64,000 nt of DNA, from contig OOIN01000047.1 of NCBI GenBank assembly GCA_900323505.1, positions 496,001 to 560,000 of the forward strand. The letters are read 5' to 3'. The notes beneath the pieces are model-generated. The model was not told where the DNA came from, did no database searches, and saw nothing but the letters and a program-made list of their open reading frames with translations. Position numbers and translations under genes: made by a program. Below, piece by piece: positions 10,801-20,246 of the stretch. The stretch is from Ustilago trichophora. Lineage: Eukaryota; Basidiomycota; Ustilaginomycetes; Ustilaginales; Ustilaginaceae. Each line of letters starts with the position of its first letter. The first letter of the stretch is position 1.

Positions 10801-11756
10801 TCAAAGCCGGCATAGTTAGGATCGTGCTTGATGAGCGTGAGAGCCAGCTCGATCGACGAGTTGACAAATGGAGTCACTTCTGCGGGACAGCGAAGAAGGA
10901 TGAGCTCGATGGACTGAAGACATGTTTCGCGCAGCTCGTCATCGTCATGCTTGGCGGTCTGAAGGATGGAAGGCATGAACTCGGGAAGACGACGACCGAG
11001 TCTACGTGGTGAGGTGCGTGCAAAGATGCCAATGAGCTGCACCGCCGTCTTGCGGGTGTCAACCGAGCTTTTGGGCGCCAGGTCGGAGCTGAGCTGGACC
11101 GAGAGCTGAGTAAAGATGTCGGAAGTGGCACACGAACCAAGAGCACCCAGGACGGTAAGGGAGCGCTTGCGGACGGCCGGACGTGTGTGACGCATAGCTG
11201 GAACGACGGCCTTGAGAAGTGCATTTTGAAGCGCAACAGCTGCCGTGACAGATGATGCAAACTTGTTGATGAGCTCTGCGAGAATGTCGAGCGAGTCGAT
11301 GAGAAGCTCCTGTGAAGCCGCCGAGTCTGCGACGTGATTGAGCAATTTTGGAGCCAGCTTGTTGAGTGCGGTGTTGGCGTACGAGGAGCGGGTAGGCATC
11401 TGTGCAGTGACGGTCTTGAGAGCCAGAGCGGCAATGTCTCTGAGCTCATCATTGTTGGTAGAAATATACTCGATGAGAGTATCGATGACATGCTGCATGT
11501 TCTTCTCGCGCAGACGGGGCACTAGGAGGGCGAGAGAGCGAACCGCCATATTCTTGACTTCGGTATTGGAGTCCTTCATGAGAGCCAGGACTTGACGCAA
11601 GGTGTTGTTCTCGGTGCCATCGTCCATTTGGATGTAGTTGTCCTTTGTGAGCTCTGTGATGAGGTCGTTGAGGGCCATGAAGCGAAAGTCGGAGTCCTGC
11701 GACTTCATGCGCTCCAAGAGGGGTGCGATGCCCGAGTGGGCCCACAAGGACGACAT
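7869..11756 (-). CDS. CAND1: CAND1/TIP120 cullin-associated exchange factor
   Basis: The 1295-residue protein begins with the family's typical N-terminus (DSDFRFMALNDLITEL, then NTEVKNMAVRSLALLVPRL) and continues as HEAT repeats to the end, with the TIP120 C-terminal domain around residues 1040-1230. An acidic stretch dominated by Asp lies at about 315-355, where the family also carries an acidic loop. CAND1 binds cullin-RING cores that are not neddylated and lets substrate receptors exchange, so it tunes ubiquitin ligase repertoire in cytosol and nucleus. Length is slightly above the animal protein (about 1230). The start is the ATG at 11756, directly in front of the conserved N-terminus. 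No intron is needed. Only the convergent CSN12-like neighbour has a related theme. Confidence 0.95.
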   Translation of the reverse strand: MSSLWAHSGIAPLLERMKSQDSDFRFMALNDLITELTKDNYIQMDDGTENNTLRQVLALMKDSNTEVKNMAVRSLALLVPRLREKNMQHVIDTLIEYISTNNDELRDIAALALKTVTAQMPTRSSYANTALNKLAPKLLNHVADSAASQELLIDSLDILAELINKFASSVTAAVALQNALLKAVVPAMRHTRPAVRKRSLTVLGALGSCATSDIFTQLSVQLSSDLAPKSSVDTRKTAVQLIGIFARTSPRRLGRRLPEFMPSILQTAKHDDDELRETCLQSIELILLRCPAEVTPFVNSSIELALTLIKHDPNYAGFDDDEEMRDADQDFDDDDDDQDDDLLDDDYSDDDDMSWKVRRASAKVLNAALTSRPELLAQNVTIVAPILVARFSEREESVRLEVLDTFLALLKQMQLYAGGPQATQVIGFSHASSASQAAAMAAAGVLKRKRHEADADLVEGSPRSQLIALVPAIAKALNREIVSKSIPTRHKSFVVLRELVIVLHGGLEAHIGSILAHTDKALKGAESTASGGSNLKADVLGFFRVLFLTHSPKSFEDQLPQLVPILAASIEDKLHRSCIEAFLTCSQLVSVLRPLDATAAAGGNSARPGQYKPYLLQIYSATVARLNRLDSDQEIKERGIACLGVLLAHAGDDLAEKHSECFELLSARLTNEVTRFITVKVIAQIAASPVCSGAEFDAFLQSSIAEVATLLRKSNRQLRLAAFDCLAAALSRSSTKLSTASSNSILAEVQPLVNGDMDMNLLPHILRSVNLILLNDPVTCDSVRVSVLPQIYSVLRMPIAQGPAMMSLLEFFRLYVGTQPDTAPETVDELLAALEASKGAVSGTHLYSTVSRCIGAVCTVSEAASGNVAAKATTTLENDGAKDADVYFALLLLGELGRFNDFSTRAGLLDRVLRFYAADSEEVKMAAAFAVGNMAVGALPVFLPVVEQHIRTPSDDKASSQRFLSLHALKELITHGSAEQLAVVADQVWPVLFDACDTNEEGVRSIGAECLARLTLSEPTKFLPMLQERLRSPSMSVRATVLAAIRFTLSTETSAAYDELLSPVLVDFLSLLSDSELEVRRHATFALNSAAHNKPYLIRDHLPTLLPLLYSETHIRAELLRKVAMGPFQIVTDDGLDLRKNAYETMYQLLDSLWSRLHLPDYLDRVIAGLSDSDDGIKTLCYLMIIKLVELRSNAVRGVLGARLEELAEPVGATLRSKLKETATKQEIEKQGELQRFIYKMLVVVCREFEGTVGVVGAGKFAAVVQEAKGAVGQGQNGQPGALWREVEASLNSSS

Positions 11757-12457
11757 GGCGGAAAGGTGAAGACTCGATCAAGATGTGTCAGTTTGTCAGC
11801 GAGGTCGGTCTGCACAGTATTGTGTTGTGTGGTGTGTATGCGATTCGTGGCTTAGAGTTCAATAGCCTTGGTATGTCGATGTTGTTGAAGTTGTTGGTGT
11901 GAAGGTTCGACGGTGGGAAGAAAAGAAACGAGAAGAGGTGTCGATCAGCTCTCTGACGCGCTGACTGCGCATTCCCAAAAGTGCAATCAAGCCATAACTT
12001 AAGTGGAGTTCAGATTGCGATGCCCCGTGCAGAGCCACGCGACTGGGTCGAAAATGTCAGATCGTTTGTATCTTGCAAATAGAGATTTTTCCAGACAAAG
12101 ATGTCAGACCACAAGAAAATTACATGCAAATAAACTAGATCGGACACGATCAACTCCCCAAGCTCCCGATGATCTCGACTCGACATTATTTCATTCCACC
12201 TTTTCTCGTGACCGCATACGGCCAACTCCGGCTTTTCGAGGTGCAACTTCACTTGCCCGTGACTGTGACGGATGATACCCTAAGCGAAGACGCCACGACA
12301 TGTGCGCCTCACTGTTGTCATGCTTCTGAATCACTCGAAACAGTTGAGATGAGCCAAGAGTTTCGACGAGTGCACGTTTGTGGCAGCCCAAAATCCAGAA
12401 TCGACAACTGCTCGTCGATTTTGAAAATCCAGGGGGCAGACTCTGAGGATTTTTTGA

Positions 12458-12458
<1 letters not shown>

Positions 12459-12488
<30 letters not shown>
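12459..12488. repeat. Poly(A) tract, 30 bases
   Basis: Thirty consecutive A residues in the CAND1-PHO89 intergenic region. No flanking duplication or element end was seen that would mark it as the tail of a retroposed copy. Confidence 0.9.
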
Positions 12489-12490
<2 letters not shown>

Positions 12491-13314
12491 AGTTGTGACT
12501 GCCAAGCCAAACGGATATTGCCCGAAAGTGCATTTGGTGAGCGTTTTTCGCCGTGTGGCTCGGCTCACGTCCAACTGCGCCAAGGCCTCGGACAATTCTT
12601 GGCGATTCATGACGCTTCTCAAACTAACCTGTACTTTAGCACTGCTCAGCCTAATCTTCCTCCTTTGCAAGTCGGCGAGCGGTACATACTGTAAGCGACC
12701 AACCAAAGCGACGGTGCCTGCACACATGGCTTGGCATTCCCGTACAGTACTTGCATGTCGCCTAGCTCTACTTTGTGCGCTGTCTTTCAGGCCACTCGGC
12801 TGCTCCTCCCCACACGCCATCCACCGCTACAGTACTCCGCCCGTCGATTAGAGCCACCACCTTCCGGCGTCTTTTGCCATCCCTCTCCCTCGCCATTTGA
12901 TCCCCCGCTCTAATTTTGACCTTCCACACGACTGGCACACACGCTCTCGACACTACACAAATTGCTTTTTTTTTCGGCTATTGCTCCAGTCTTTCTTGGC
13001 AAAACCAGCTACTGTACTCCTGGCGCTGTCCGCACGACCTTGGCTTCTGACGCTTTCATGCTTCCATGCTAGCTGTCCACGTTCTCAAACTCTGCTTCTC
13101 TCAGAGCTCACTTGCAGCTCTTGGCTTTAGAGTCTCGCGGATCAAAATGGCGTCTGATAGTGAGAGGTTCTTCCTGTCGCCTCGCAGCAACTGACACTAC
13201 TGTAATCTTTGCCCTGCTCCTCCTCCCATTTGCTCTTGTACAATGCGATGCTCCTAGCTCCTTCCGCTGTCAACTTGATCTCGCTTATTCACTTGCTGAT
13301 TCGTTCCTGCTTCG

Positions 13315-13320
13315 CACGTG
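13315..13320. promoter_or_regulatory. CACGTG box upstream of phosphate permease
   Basis: A perfect E-box palindrome lies about 720 bases before the PHO89 start. In yeasts, Pho4-type factors bind CACGTG at genes induced by phosphate starvation. A single hexamer is weak evidence, and one such site per few kilobases is expected by chance. Confidence 0.2.
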
Positions 13321-14036
13321 CGCTTCCTCCAAATCGTCCTCCCAGCTCGATTCGGCTTTTTCACCTGTCCGATCATGACAGCCACACTCGTTAAGCCTTC
13401 GGTCTAATGGTGGTATGCCCCGCCATTCAGGGTCCTGCGGCGATTGCGGTCTGCTGCGGCATCCGCTTTCAGTATGGGCATTTTCTCTCTTGGTCTTCTT
13501 TCCGAGAGCATGAGGCATCGAATCGACATGTCCACGTTCCATCCTTTGCATCGATTGACCTCTCTTTGGCGCAAAATGACACTTCTTTGCCTCTTGGCTA
13601 CAGAGATGGTTGATACTCCGCCTCCGCTCCCAAGTGTCTGGGAAGAATTCTTCGTATTTGGTTTCGAGGGCAGCTTTGAGCTCCGTTTTGGTCTGCAGCC
13701 GTTTGCCATTCTGTCCACTTGCTCTGTATGTGCTGGAGGTCGCCACACCACAAAGTCCTCCCAGTGTATACTTCTCGTGTGACTGTTTCTCAGAGACTAT
13801 AAGACTCCCATCGACATTGGCACCCATCCGCACATTTCTTTTCTTTGCCAAACCAAGCCACAACCACCTCCATCCCCTCCTCCAGCCCTTATCATTTGAG
13901 GCTCTCGGACTTGCACAAAACGGTCTCTTGTCCCTCTTGATTCTTCTTTACCTACCTTTCTCAACCTTTGGTGAAGAATTTCTCATCCGTCCACGCGCGG
14001 AGAGAGAGAGACACAGAGTGTCGCATCTAGCCCAAA

Positions 14037-15932
14037 ATGCCTAAATACCACGACTATGACTACCTTTTCGCATTCTCCATGATCGGAGCTTTCGTCAATG
14101 CGTACGGTATCGGAGCCAACGATGTCGCCAACTCGTTTGCCACTTCGGTTTCTTCCAAATCGCTCACTTTCCGACAGGCCATGTTTGCCGCCGCCATCTG
14201 CGAGTTCCTCGGAGCTGTACTGGTCGGTGCACGTGTAGCTTCCACCATCAAGAACGGTATCATTGATCTTAACGTCTTCAATGGCAACGCTTCGGTTCTT
14301 CTGCTTGCCTTCACTTGCTCCATTATTGGTTCTGCCACTTGGCTCACTTTTGCCACTCGCAATGCTATGCCTGTTTCGACCACCCACACTACCGTTGGTT
14401 CAGTGATCGGTGTCGGTATCGCTGTCAGCGGTGCTAAAGGTGTCAAGTGGGGCTGGAACGGTGTATCTCAGATCTTTGCTTCGTGGGGTATTGCCCCCGC
14501 TGTAGCAGGTGGATTTGCTGCAATTGTCTACCTCATCACCAAGTACGTCGTCCTCAAGGCCAAAAACCCGGTCATGGTCGGACTCATCACCGCACCCGTT
14601 TACTTTTTCGTCGTGGCCGGCATCTTGACCGTTTCCATCATCGTCAAGGGTTCTCCTTCGCTTAACCTTGACGAGCTCCCCGCTGGTACCACTGCCGGTG
14701 CCGTACTCGGTACTGCTTCGGTCGTCGCTTTGCTTTCCGTCATCTTCTGGCTTCCTTACGTCTACGGAAAGGTCGTCAAGGGTGACTATACTCTTAAGTG
14801 GTACCACTTTTTCATGGGTCCCTTGCTCTGGTGGCGACCCGCTCCCGAGGATGCTGTCACCGCTGATTCGGCTGTCCCCGACTACCGCCTTCATGACTTT
14901 GACGACCCTGCTGATGATTCTGAGCGCATCGCCGCTGCCGCCCGTGCCCAGCCTGCCGTTGCCGGTGCTGCCCTCGAGGGCAACGTTAACAACAACCCTG
15001 ACGAGATCGGCTCAGCCTCGAACAGCGACAACCACGCCACCTCTTCTTCGGACGAGAAGGACGCCAAGCTTTTCCAGAACACCAACACTAATCAGCCTGC
15101 CCACGCCTCGCACCTCGCCCAAGTCGAAGCCGAACTCGAAGGTGCCCGTCCCGTAACGATCGACCCTAACCACATCCCCGGTCGTCCCACACCACCCAAC
15201 TACCGCACTTTCGACGGAAGCTGGCTGGAACCTTGGAACTTGTACACCATTATCCGATATAACGCCTTGCCTTGGATCTGGTACAGTCTCTCTGCTGGTC
15301 TCAAGACCGACATTCACGCCATGCAGGCTCACGGAAGTGAAAAGGAGAAGGCCAAATTGCGTCAGATGCACGCCGTCGCCGAACAGTACGACAACCGAGT
15401 TGAACACCTCTATTCGTTTATGCAGGTCATGACGGCTTGCACAGCTTCTTTCGCCCATGGTGCCAACGATGTTTCCAACGCCATTGGACCTCTTGCTGTC
15501 GTTTACGCCGTTTGGTCCACTTCCGAGTTCCCCGGTTCCAAAGAGCCCGTTCCCATTTGGATCCTGGCTTTCGGTGGTGTCGCTATCGTCATCGGTCTTG
15601 GCACTTACGGATGGAAACTCATGTCGGTTCTCGGTAACAGATTGACCATGCACTCGCCCTCTCGTGGATTCTCCATGGAGCTGGGCGCTTCCATCACCGT
15701 CGTCCTCGCATCCTACCTTGGTCTTCCTGTCTCGTCTACTCAGTCGATCACCGGTGCCACCTTGGCAGTCGGTTTGTGCAACGGTGACTACAAGGCTATG
15801 AACTGGCGAATGCTTGGCTGGATCTTCTTCTCTTGGGTCTTGACTCTTCCCATCGCAGGTTTGATCTCGGGCTGTCTCCTGGCCATCATCCTCAATGCTC
15901 CGGGTTGGAACACTCCCGCTCCCATTCTCTAA
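14037..15932 (+). CDS. PHO89: PiT-family phosphate permease, PHO89 type
   Basis: The 631-residue membrane protein has the two inverted PiT signature repeats: GANDVANSF at residues 26-34 and GANDVSNAIGPLA from 475. Each is followed by a second conserved stretch (STTHTTVGSVIG near 120, and SSTQSITGA near 560). About six helices precede and four to five follow a hydrophilic loop of roughly residues 250-410. The loop is rich in Ala, Asp and Asn and probably cytosolic. The family imports inorganic phosphate with sodium or protons across the plasma membrane and is usually induced by phosphate shortage. The ATG at 14037 stands directly before the first helix. An AATAAA lies 12 bases after the stop (15944). 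Codon use is highly biased to C/T endings, as in strongly expressed genes. Confidence 0.96.
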   Translation: MPKYHDYDYLFAFSMIGAFVNAYGIGANDVANSFATSVSSKSLTFRQAMFAAAICEFLGAVLVGARVASTIKNGIIDLNVFNGNASVLLLAFTCSIIGSATWLTFATRNAMPVSTTHTTVGSVIGVGIAVSGAKGVKWGWNGVSQIFASWGIAPAVAGGFAAIVYLITKYVVLKAKNPVMVGLITAPVYFFVVAGILTVSIIVKGSPSLNLDELPAGTTAGAVLGTASVVALLSVIFWLPYVYGKVVKGDYTLKWYHFFMGPLLWWRPAPEDAVTADSAVPDYRLHDFDDPADDSERIAAAARAQPAVAGAALEGNVNNNPDEIGSASNSDNHATSSSDEKDAKLFQNTNTNQPAHASHLAQVEAELEGARPVTIDPNHIPGRPTPPNYRTFDGSWLEPWNLYTIIRYNALPWIWYSLSAGLKTDIHAMQAHGSEKEKAKLRQMHAVAEQYDNRVEHLYSFMQVMTACTASFAHGANDVSNAIGPLAVVYAVWSTSEFPGSKEPVPIWILAFGGVAIVIGLGTYGWKLMSVLGNRLTMHSPSRGFSMELGASITVVLASYLGLPVSSTQSITGATLAVGLCNGDYKAMNWRMLGWIFFSWVLTLPIAGLISGCLLAIILNAPGWNTPAPIL

Positions 15933-15972
15933 AGAGCATACAAAATAAATAAGAAAAGAGGCACGATACCAA

Positions 15973-15975
<3 letters not shown>

Positions 15976-16003
<28 letters not shown>
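15976..16003. repeat. CA dinucleotide microsatellite
   Basis: About fourteen CA units in the 3' region of PHO89. Confidence 0.85.
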
Positions 16004-16007
<4 letters not shown>

Positions 16008-16264
16008 TCCTCAAGCACAGAGTCTCGCGATCTGTCTCGAAAATTTGCAGCTATAGCAATTTGCTCCTTGTCAATATATGTCACCGTGGACCTGTAGCCG
16101 TTGTTTGTGTTTAAAAATCTTGCCTGAAAGAATGGTCGCGGGTGAAGGGATCAAACAGGGTCAGACCGGTCGTCGGAAGAAATTGCAACCCTGTTTGACC
16201 GCAAGGTGCAATCCTTACGAGCCGAGGACTCACTCACCGCCAACTCTTCCCGTCGCAACCACAA

Positions 16265-16290
16265 ACACATACACATACACATACACATAC
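16265..16290. repeat. CACATA hexanucleotide repeat
   Basis: About four CACATA units in the 3' region shared by PHO89 and the ACS transporter. Confidence 0.8.
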
Positions 16291-16401
16291 TCTCTCGCTT
16301 GCCTATGCTGATCAAGTCTACGGTTTACCATTTCAAAGGAAGCACCTATCTACACAAGCCAGGGGACATTGCATGGGGGGGAAGACGTGCATTATGCACC
16401 C

Positions 16402-17973
16402 TTAATAACGCAGGCGGAAGTGAGGGTGATCTGATCCAAGCAGATAGATCTCATCTTCGGTGAGGCCTTGCAAACGGTGATCTCTCCTGCCCATTTCTCG
16501 CTGCTTGTTCTCCCATCTCTGCCAGCTGACGAGGCAGAGACCGATCAACACCATGACGATACCACCTGCCAAATTGAGGGCGTTACCGGGGATAAAATTG
16601 GGGGCAGCCTTGGGAAGGTAAGTCCAGCAGGAGATGAGACCGCCAATGTTTCCAAAGAAGACTGTAACTGCGATGGCGCCCGTGCGTTCGCTGTCGTTGT
16701 TGGCATTCACAGCCGCATAGGCGGGTAACAATGCTCCCTGGGTGAAAGCTCCACTGGTGGCGAAGAAGCTGGCAGCATAGCGAACAGCTAAGCTCTTGGA
16801 TCCGACAAACATGGCATATCCAATTATCATGAGGATCGATCCAGAGATTGTGAAGACCGAACGGATTTTAAATTTGGCCGAAGCATATGCGAATACCAAA
16901 GTTGCGATCGCTCCGGCGATGTTGGGGGGTACCGTCAACAGCTGTTGGTCGATGACTGTGTGCTTCGGAGCGGGAAAGATTCCACGAACAACAGTGGGTA
17001 GGAAGACGGCAGTACCCTGGACGGCAATGTTGTCGAGCAAGAACATTGCTGCACAAGCAAGAGAAGTGGTGGAAGTGATACCTTTCCACAGAAGTTTCTT
17101 GTGGGTCTTGTCGACGAGTTCCTTCTGACCTACGAGCTCAGACTTGAGACGAGCCTGGAGGAAGAGCTTCTCCTCCTCTGTGAGCCATCGTGCGGTGTGA
17201 ATCGAGTCGGTGAGCGTAAAGTAACCAATGATGGCGACGACGATGGTGATCAAGCCTTCAATGAGGAAGATCTGTTCCCAGGACTTCACGGATCCCATGT
17301 GAGGGATTTTCAAGATTGCGGAAGCCAAAAGACCACCGAATGCACCTGCCGAGGGCGCAGTGACCAGGTACAGACCCAATCGGAAGACCAATTCGTCCTT
17401 CTTGTACCATCTACTGAGGTAGTAGGCGATGCTGGGGAGCATACCGGCCTCTGCGATTCCGAGCAGGAATCGGACCGCAACAGCGCCGGCAAAGTTGGTG
17501 ACAAAGGCGTTTGCCAAGCTCAACAAGCCAAACAAGAAAGCCATGGCGGGGATCCACCTGCCGGGGCCTAGAATTTTGGTCAAGGTAGTAGACGGGATCT
17601 CGAAGGCGGCATAGGCGGCGTAGAAGGCGGTGAGCAAGATGTTGAACTGGTAGGATTTGGGGTTCATCCCTAGGTCCTTTTCGAGTCCTGCAATGCGTGC
17701 GTTACCCACATTTGCACGATCGATAAAACACATCAAATATAACAAGGCCACAGTCGGGACAATGTACAGGTCGATCTTGCGAACGAGCTTCTTTTCGCGT
17801 TGGGCATCGTAGGCGATTAGGCTGGGTTCGGATTTGGGTGTGCCGGAAGAGTAGAGAGGAGGGACCGTGGCGCTTCCTTGCTTGGAATCGTGATCCTTTT
17901 CATTGTCGGAAGAGACTCGCTCGATGTCGCGCATCGCATCGATGACGGCGGTTGGCGAAGTGGTGCTGGTCAT
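16402..17973 (-). CDS. MFS transporter, anion:cation symporter (allantoate permease-like) family
   Basis: The 523-residue protein has a hydrophilic N-terminal tail of about 65 residues and then twelve predicted membrane segments. The hallmark of the ACS family is seen at the end of helix 1, FIDRANVGNARIAGL (residues 83-97), followed by FEIPSTTLTKILGPGRW and RFLLGIAEAGMLPSIAYYLS in helices 2 to 4. Members such as Dal5 and Tna1 import allantoate, nicotinate and other organic anions through the plasma membrane. The substrate here cannot be told from sequence. The chosen start, the ATG at 17973, gives a normal family length, and no intron is needed. It does not form an obvious cluster with its neighbours. 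A second ACS gene lies at 55126-57116. Confidence 0.93.
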   Translation of the reverse strand: MTSTTSPTAVIDAMRDIERVSSDNEKDHDSKQGSATVPPLYSSGTPKSEPSLIAYDAQREKKLVRKIDLYIVPTVALLYLMCFIDRANVGNARIAGLEKDLGMNPKSYQFNILLTAFYAAYAAFEIPSTTLTKILGPGRWIPAMAFLFGLLSLANAFVTNFAGAVAVRFLLGIAEAGMLPSIAYYLSRWYKKDELVFRLGLYLVTAPSAGAFGGLLASAILKIPHMGSVKSWEQIFLIEGLITIVVAIIGYFTLTDSIHTARWLTEEEKLFLQARLKSELVGQKELVDKTHKKLLWKGITSTTSLACAAMFLLDNIAVQGTAVFLPTVVRGIFPAPKHTVIDQQLLTVPPNIAGAIATLVFAYASAKFKIRSVFTISGSILMIIGYAMFVGSKSLAVRYAASFFATSGAFTQGALLPAYAAVNANNDSERTGAIAVTVFFGNIGGLISCWTYLPKAAPNFIPGNALNLAGGIVMVLIGLCLVSWQRWENKQREMGRRDHRLQGLTEDEIYLLGSDHPHFRLRY

Positions 17974-18124
17974 CCTTTCGAAGTTCGGCCACCGAGGCTG
18001 TTTGATTCTACTGGTGTATCGGGTTGGCCACTCGAGGGATTCGGTATCGTCACTGGTACAAGAGTGTACCGTAGTGATGATGATGGTGAAGGTCGATAAG
18101 AAAAGGCGGAGAAGGGCAGAAAGG

Positions 18125-18149
18125 AGGAAGGAAGGAAGGAAGGAAGGAA
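18125..18149. repeat. GGAA tetranucleotide repeat
   Basis: About six GGAA/GAAG units upstream of the ACS transporter start. Confidence 0.8.
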
Positions 18150-18566
18150 AGGAGAAAGGGTGTCTTAAGTGGCAGCAGAGGAATGAGGGCGCTAAAGAAA
18201 AGGGAGCGAGGAACCTCTTTTAATAAGCGAACTGCCGAGGGCCTGGGTGCAAGATGAACTTCCTGCAATGCAGCGACCCTGCTGCAGCACATGTGGGGTG
18301 GGTTACTCAAGGCCATGCAACCGATACCCACGGAGGTTGAGCATGCCGTTAGACAGCGCTAACTGTGTGGGGTCGTGTGGAAGTGTGCGCCAAATCAAAC
18401 CAAGATTAGCCTTGCGTGGGGAAGCGCTGGCTTTGGTGGTGGTGAAATTGATGTTTGGGACGGAGACTGAATGTTGTGCACCCGCGGATTACTTGCTAGC
18501 TCTCTCTCTCTCTGTTTGTCTTGCTGAACAAAAAGTGCGGGGAGCGGTTCGATGAGGAACACATCC

Positions 18567-18568
<2 letters not shown>

Positions 18569-18603
<35 letters not shown>
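18569..18603. repeat. CT dinucleotide microsatellite
   Basis: About seventeen CT units without interruption. Confidence 0.9.
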
Positions 18604-18606
<3 letters not shown>

Positions 18607-19006
18607 TCACGAGGTCGTAGTGGCTTGCCTCTTTAAGCCGGGTAAATCGCACAAGCTCCCCCAGCAAAAGCAATCTGTGGCGTTGTTGTCTTCGAGATCT
18701 CAACGACAAGGATATGGAACGGAATTGGCGGGAAGCCCTAGTTGACTACCGACTTGCCCCATGTCGAGCATTGATTCCTATAGGTGAACAAAGAAACCCC
18801 CGAACTGTGCAAACGGGCAGTGCGGCAACTCATCCGTGGGAGACATCTCTCACCCACGCAAGCTTTTCGTCACATCCCACCAACAACCGCACTTTTTCGC
18901 ACATCCTCTCTTGACAACCTGTCGCGGACACGGGGAACCTCATCCTCAATCTAATCTGTTTGAAGCTTGAGGGCTCGAAAAAGTTCACGTCGCGGAATTT
19001 CACTTT

Positions 19007-19048
19007 TCTCTCTCTCTCTCTCTCTCTCTCTCCTTCTCTCTCTCTTTC
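19007..19048. repeat. CT-rich microsatellite, slightly interrupted
   Basis: CT units with one short interruption near 19032. Confidence 0.85.
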
Positions 19049-19190
19049 GTGAGGAGCAAAATCTTTGGTTTTTGGGGGAGGGGAATCGAAAGAATGAAGA
19101 GAGATCGAGTTTCGCTCCCGGGGCCAATCCCGGCCTTGAAAAGGCAGACACACCTTCCTGTAGAAGGAGGAGGAGGGAGGAGGGGGGACG

Positions 19191-19218
19191 GAAAGGGAAG
19201 GGAAGGGAAGGGAAGGGA
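19191..19218. repeat. GGGAA pentanucleotide repeat
   Basis: About five GGGAA units inside a purine-rich stretch (19160-19230). Confidence 0.85.
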
Positions 19219-19811
19219 GGACAGAAAGAGGGAAAGAGTGAAATCGACGTGCCAAGACCGAGGCTGCATGCATACATTTCCTTTATTTTTTAAGCGAGGA
19301 TAGACAGCGGAGTTGCCATTTTCAAGCAGTGTTCGACGCAAAGACTGCGGGTTCTGTGCGAGGGCTACGTCCGTTTTGACCCACGCGGCAATACAATAAG
19401 ATCCAACCCTCCTACTGCCAATCATAAATCGTCCAAACCCAACCAATCAACAACTGTACAGTACAGGTAACACCCCCGCAACCCATTTCCGACAAGCACT
19501 AGGTCCCGTGAAAAGAAGGCTAAGCAACTTACTGTATCACAATGTAATCATCTCCTCCTTCAACCGTCAGTTATCGGATAGCCGGACATCACGGCATCCT
19601 CCTCTCCCAGGAGAAGTCGCATGGCTTCCATGTGCTCTTTTCCCCCCCATGCTACCAAGCCTCAGTGTGCAGTACTGCATTCCAAACATCAAATGCAACA
19701 CACACACACACAAATGTAAAGTAACCAATTGCATTGAAGAGTAAATGAGATTGGTTTTGCCGTATTTGAGAGATCAAACAAAACCCTTTCCCCGCACGCC
19801 AACTTTTACAG

Positions 19812-19823
19812 TACAGTACTGTA
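19812..19823. promoter_or_regulatory. 12-base palindrome TACAGTACTGTA, copy 1
   Basis: This is a perfect inverted repeat, extended on the left by another TACAGTA at 19807. It is one of three exact copies in the window, all intergenic. Role unknown; a dimeric protein binding site is one possibility. Confidence 0.4.
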
Positions 19824-20246
19824 TGCTCCCATCAGCCGCGACTTCCACACCACCACCAGTAACGCGGAAAACGAGTCACATCCGCATCACACGCAAACCC
19901 CGCAAAAACTACACCCTTGCCAAGACCTACCCATGCATCCCAATGGCTCCATCGTCAAAGCGAGATCTCCGAATTCCGTCCCATCCACGTCCCATCCCAT
20001 CCCGTCCAGTAAACCTGGACTTACGCGCGTGCGCGCTCTAAAAATCCTCCCATGATAGCATCGCACACCTCATGCCAAATCAGCAGCTTGCACATGCTCA
20101 TCTTTGTTTGTCAATCAATCAGGAACGTCGTGCGTGTCATTACTCCCGTACAGCATGCGCAACCACTGCCCGATACAGTACATTTACGTTCTTCAACGAT
20201 CCATCATCGTTTGACACTGCACCGCTTACATTTGGAATGATAATCT

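Larger units (their letters stand above)
11757..14036. other. 2.3 kb divergent region between CAND1 and PHO89
   Basis: It contains a 30-base poly(A) tract, five TACTGTA/TACAGTA motifs (12687, 12743, 12828, 13010, 13198), a CACGTG at 13315 and a pyrimidine-rich leader before PHO89. Several short frames exist on both strands but none looks convincingly coding. Confidence 0.6.
15933..16401. other. Convergent 3' region with CA and CACATA repeats
   Basis: This is the downstream region of PHO89 and of the minus-strand transporter. It holds a CA dinucleotide run (15976-16003), a CACATA run (16265-16290) and an AATAAA at 15944. No gene was seen. Confidence 0.65.
17974..20246. other. 2.3 kb promoter region of ACS transporter, microsatellite-rich
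   Basis: It lies upstream of the ACS transporter and downstream of the histone-fold gene, both on the minus strand. It contains GGAA, CT (two) and GGGAA repeats and six TACTGTA/TACAGTA motifs, three of them overlapping at 19807-19823. No credible frame was found. Confidence 0.65.

Noticed and set aside
12459..12488. Poly(A) tract as tail of a retrotransposon or retroposed gene
   Set aside because: No element sequence, target-site duplication or source gene is visible beside it.
13285..13863. 192-codon minus-strand frame in the PHO89 upstream region
   Set aside because: It has a plausible charged middle part but no codon bias typical of the window, no family, and lies where the PHO89 leader should be.
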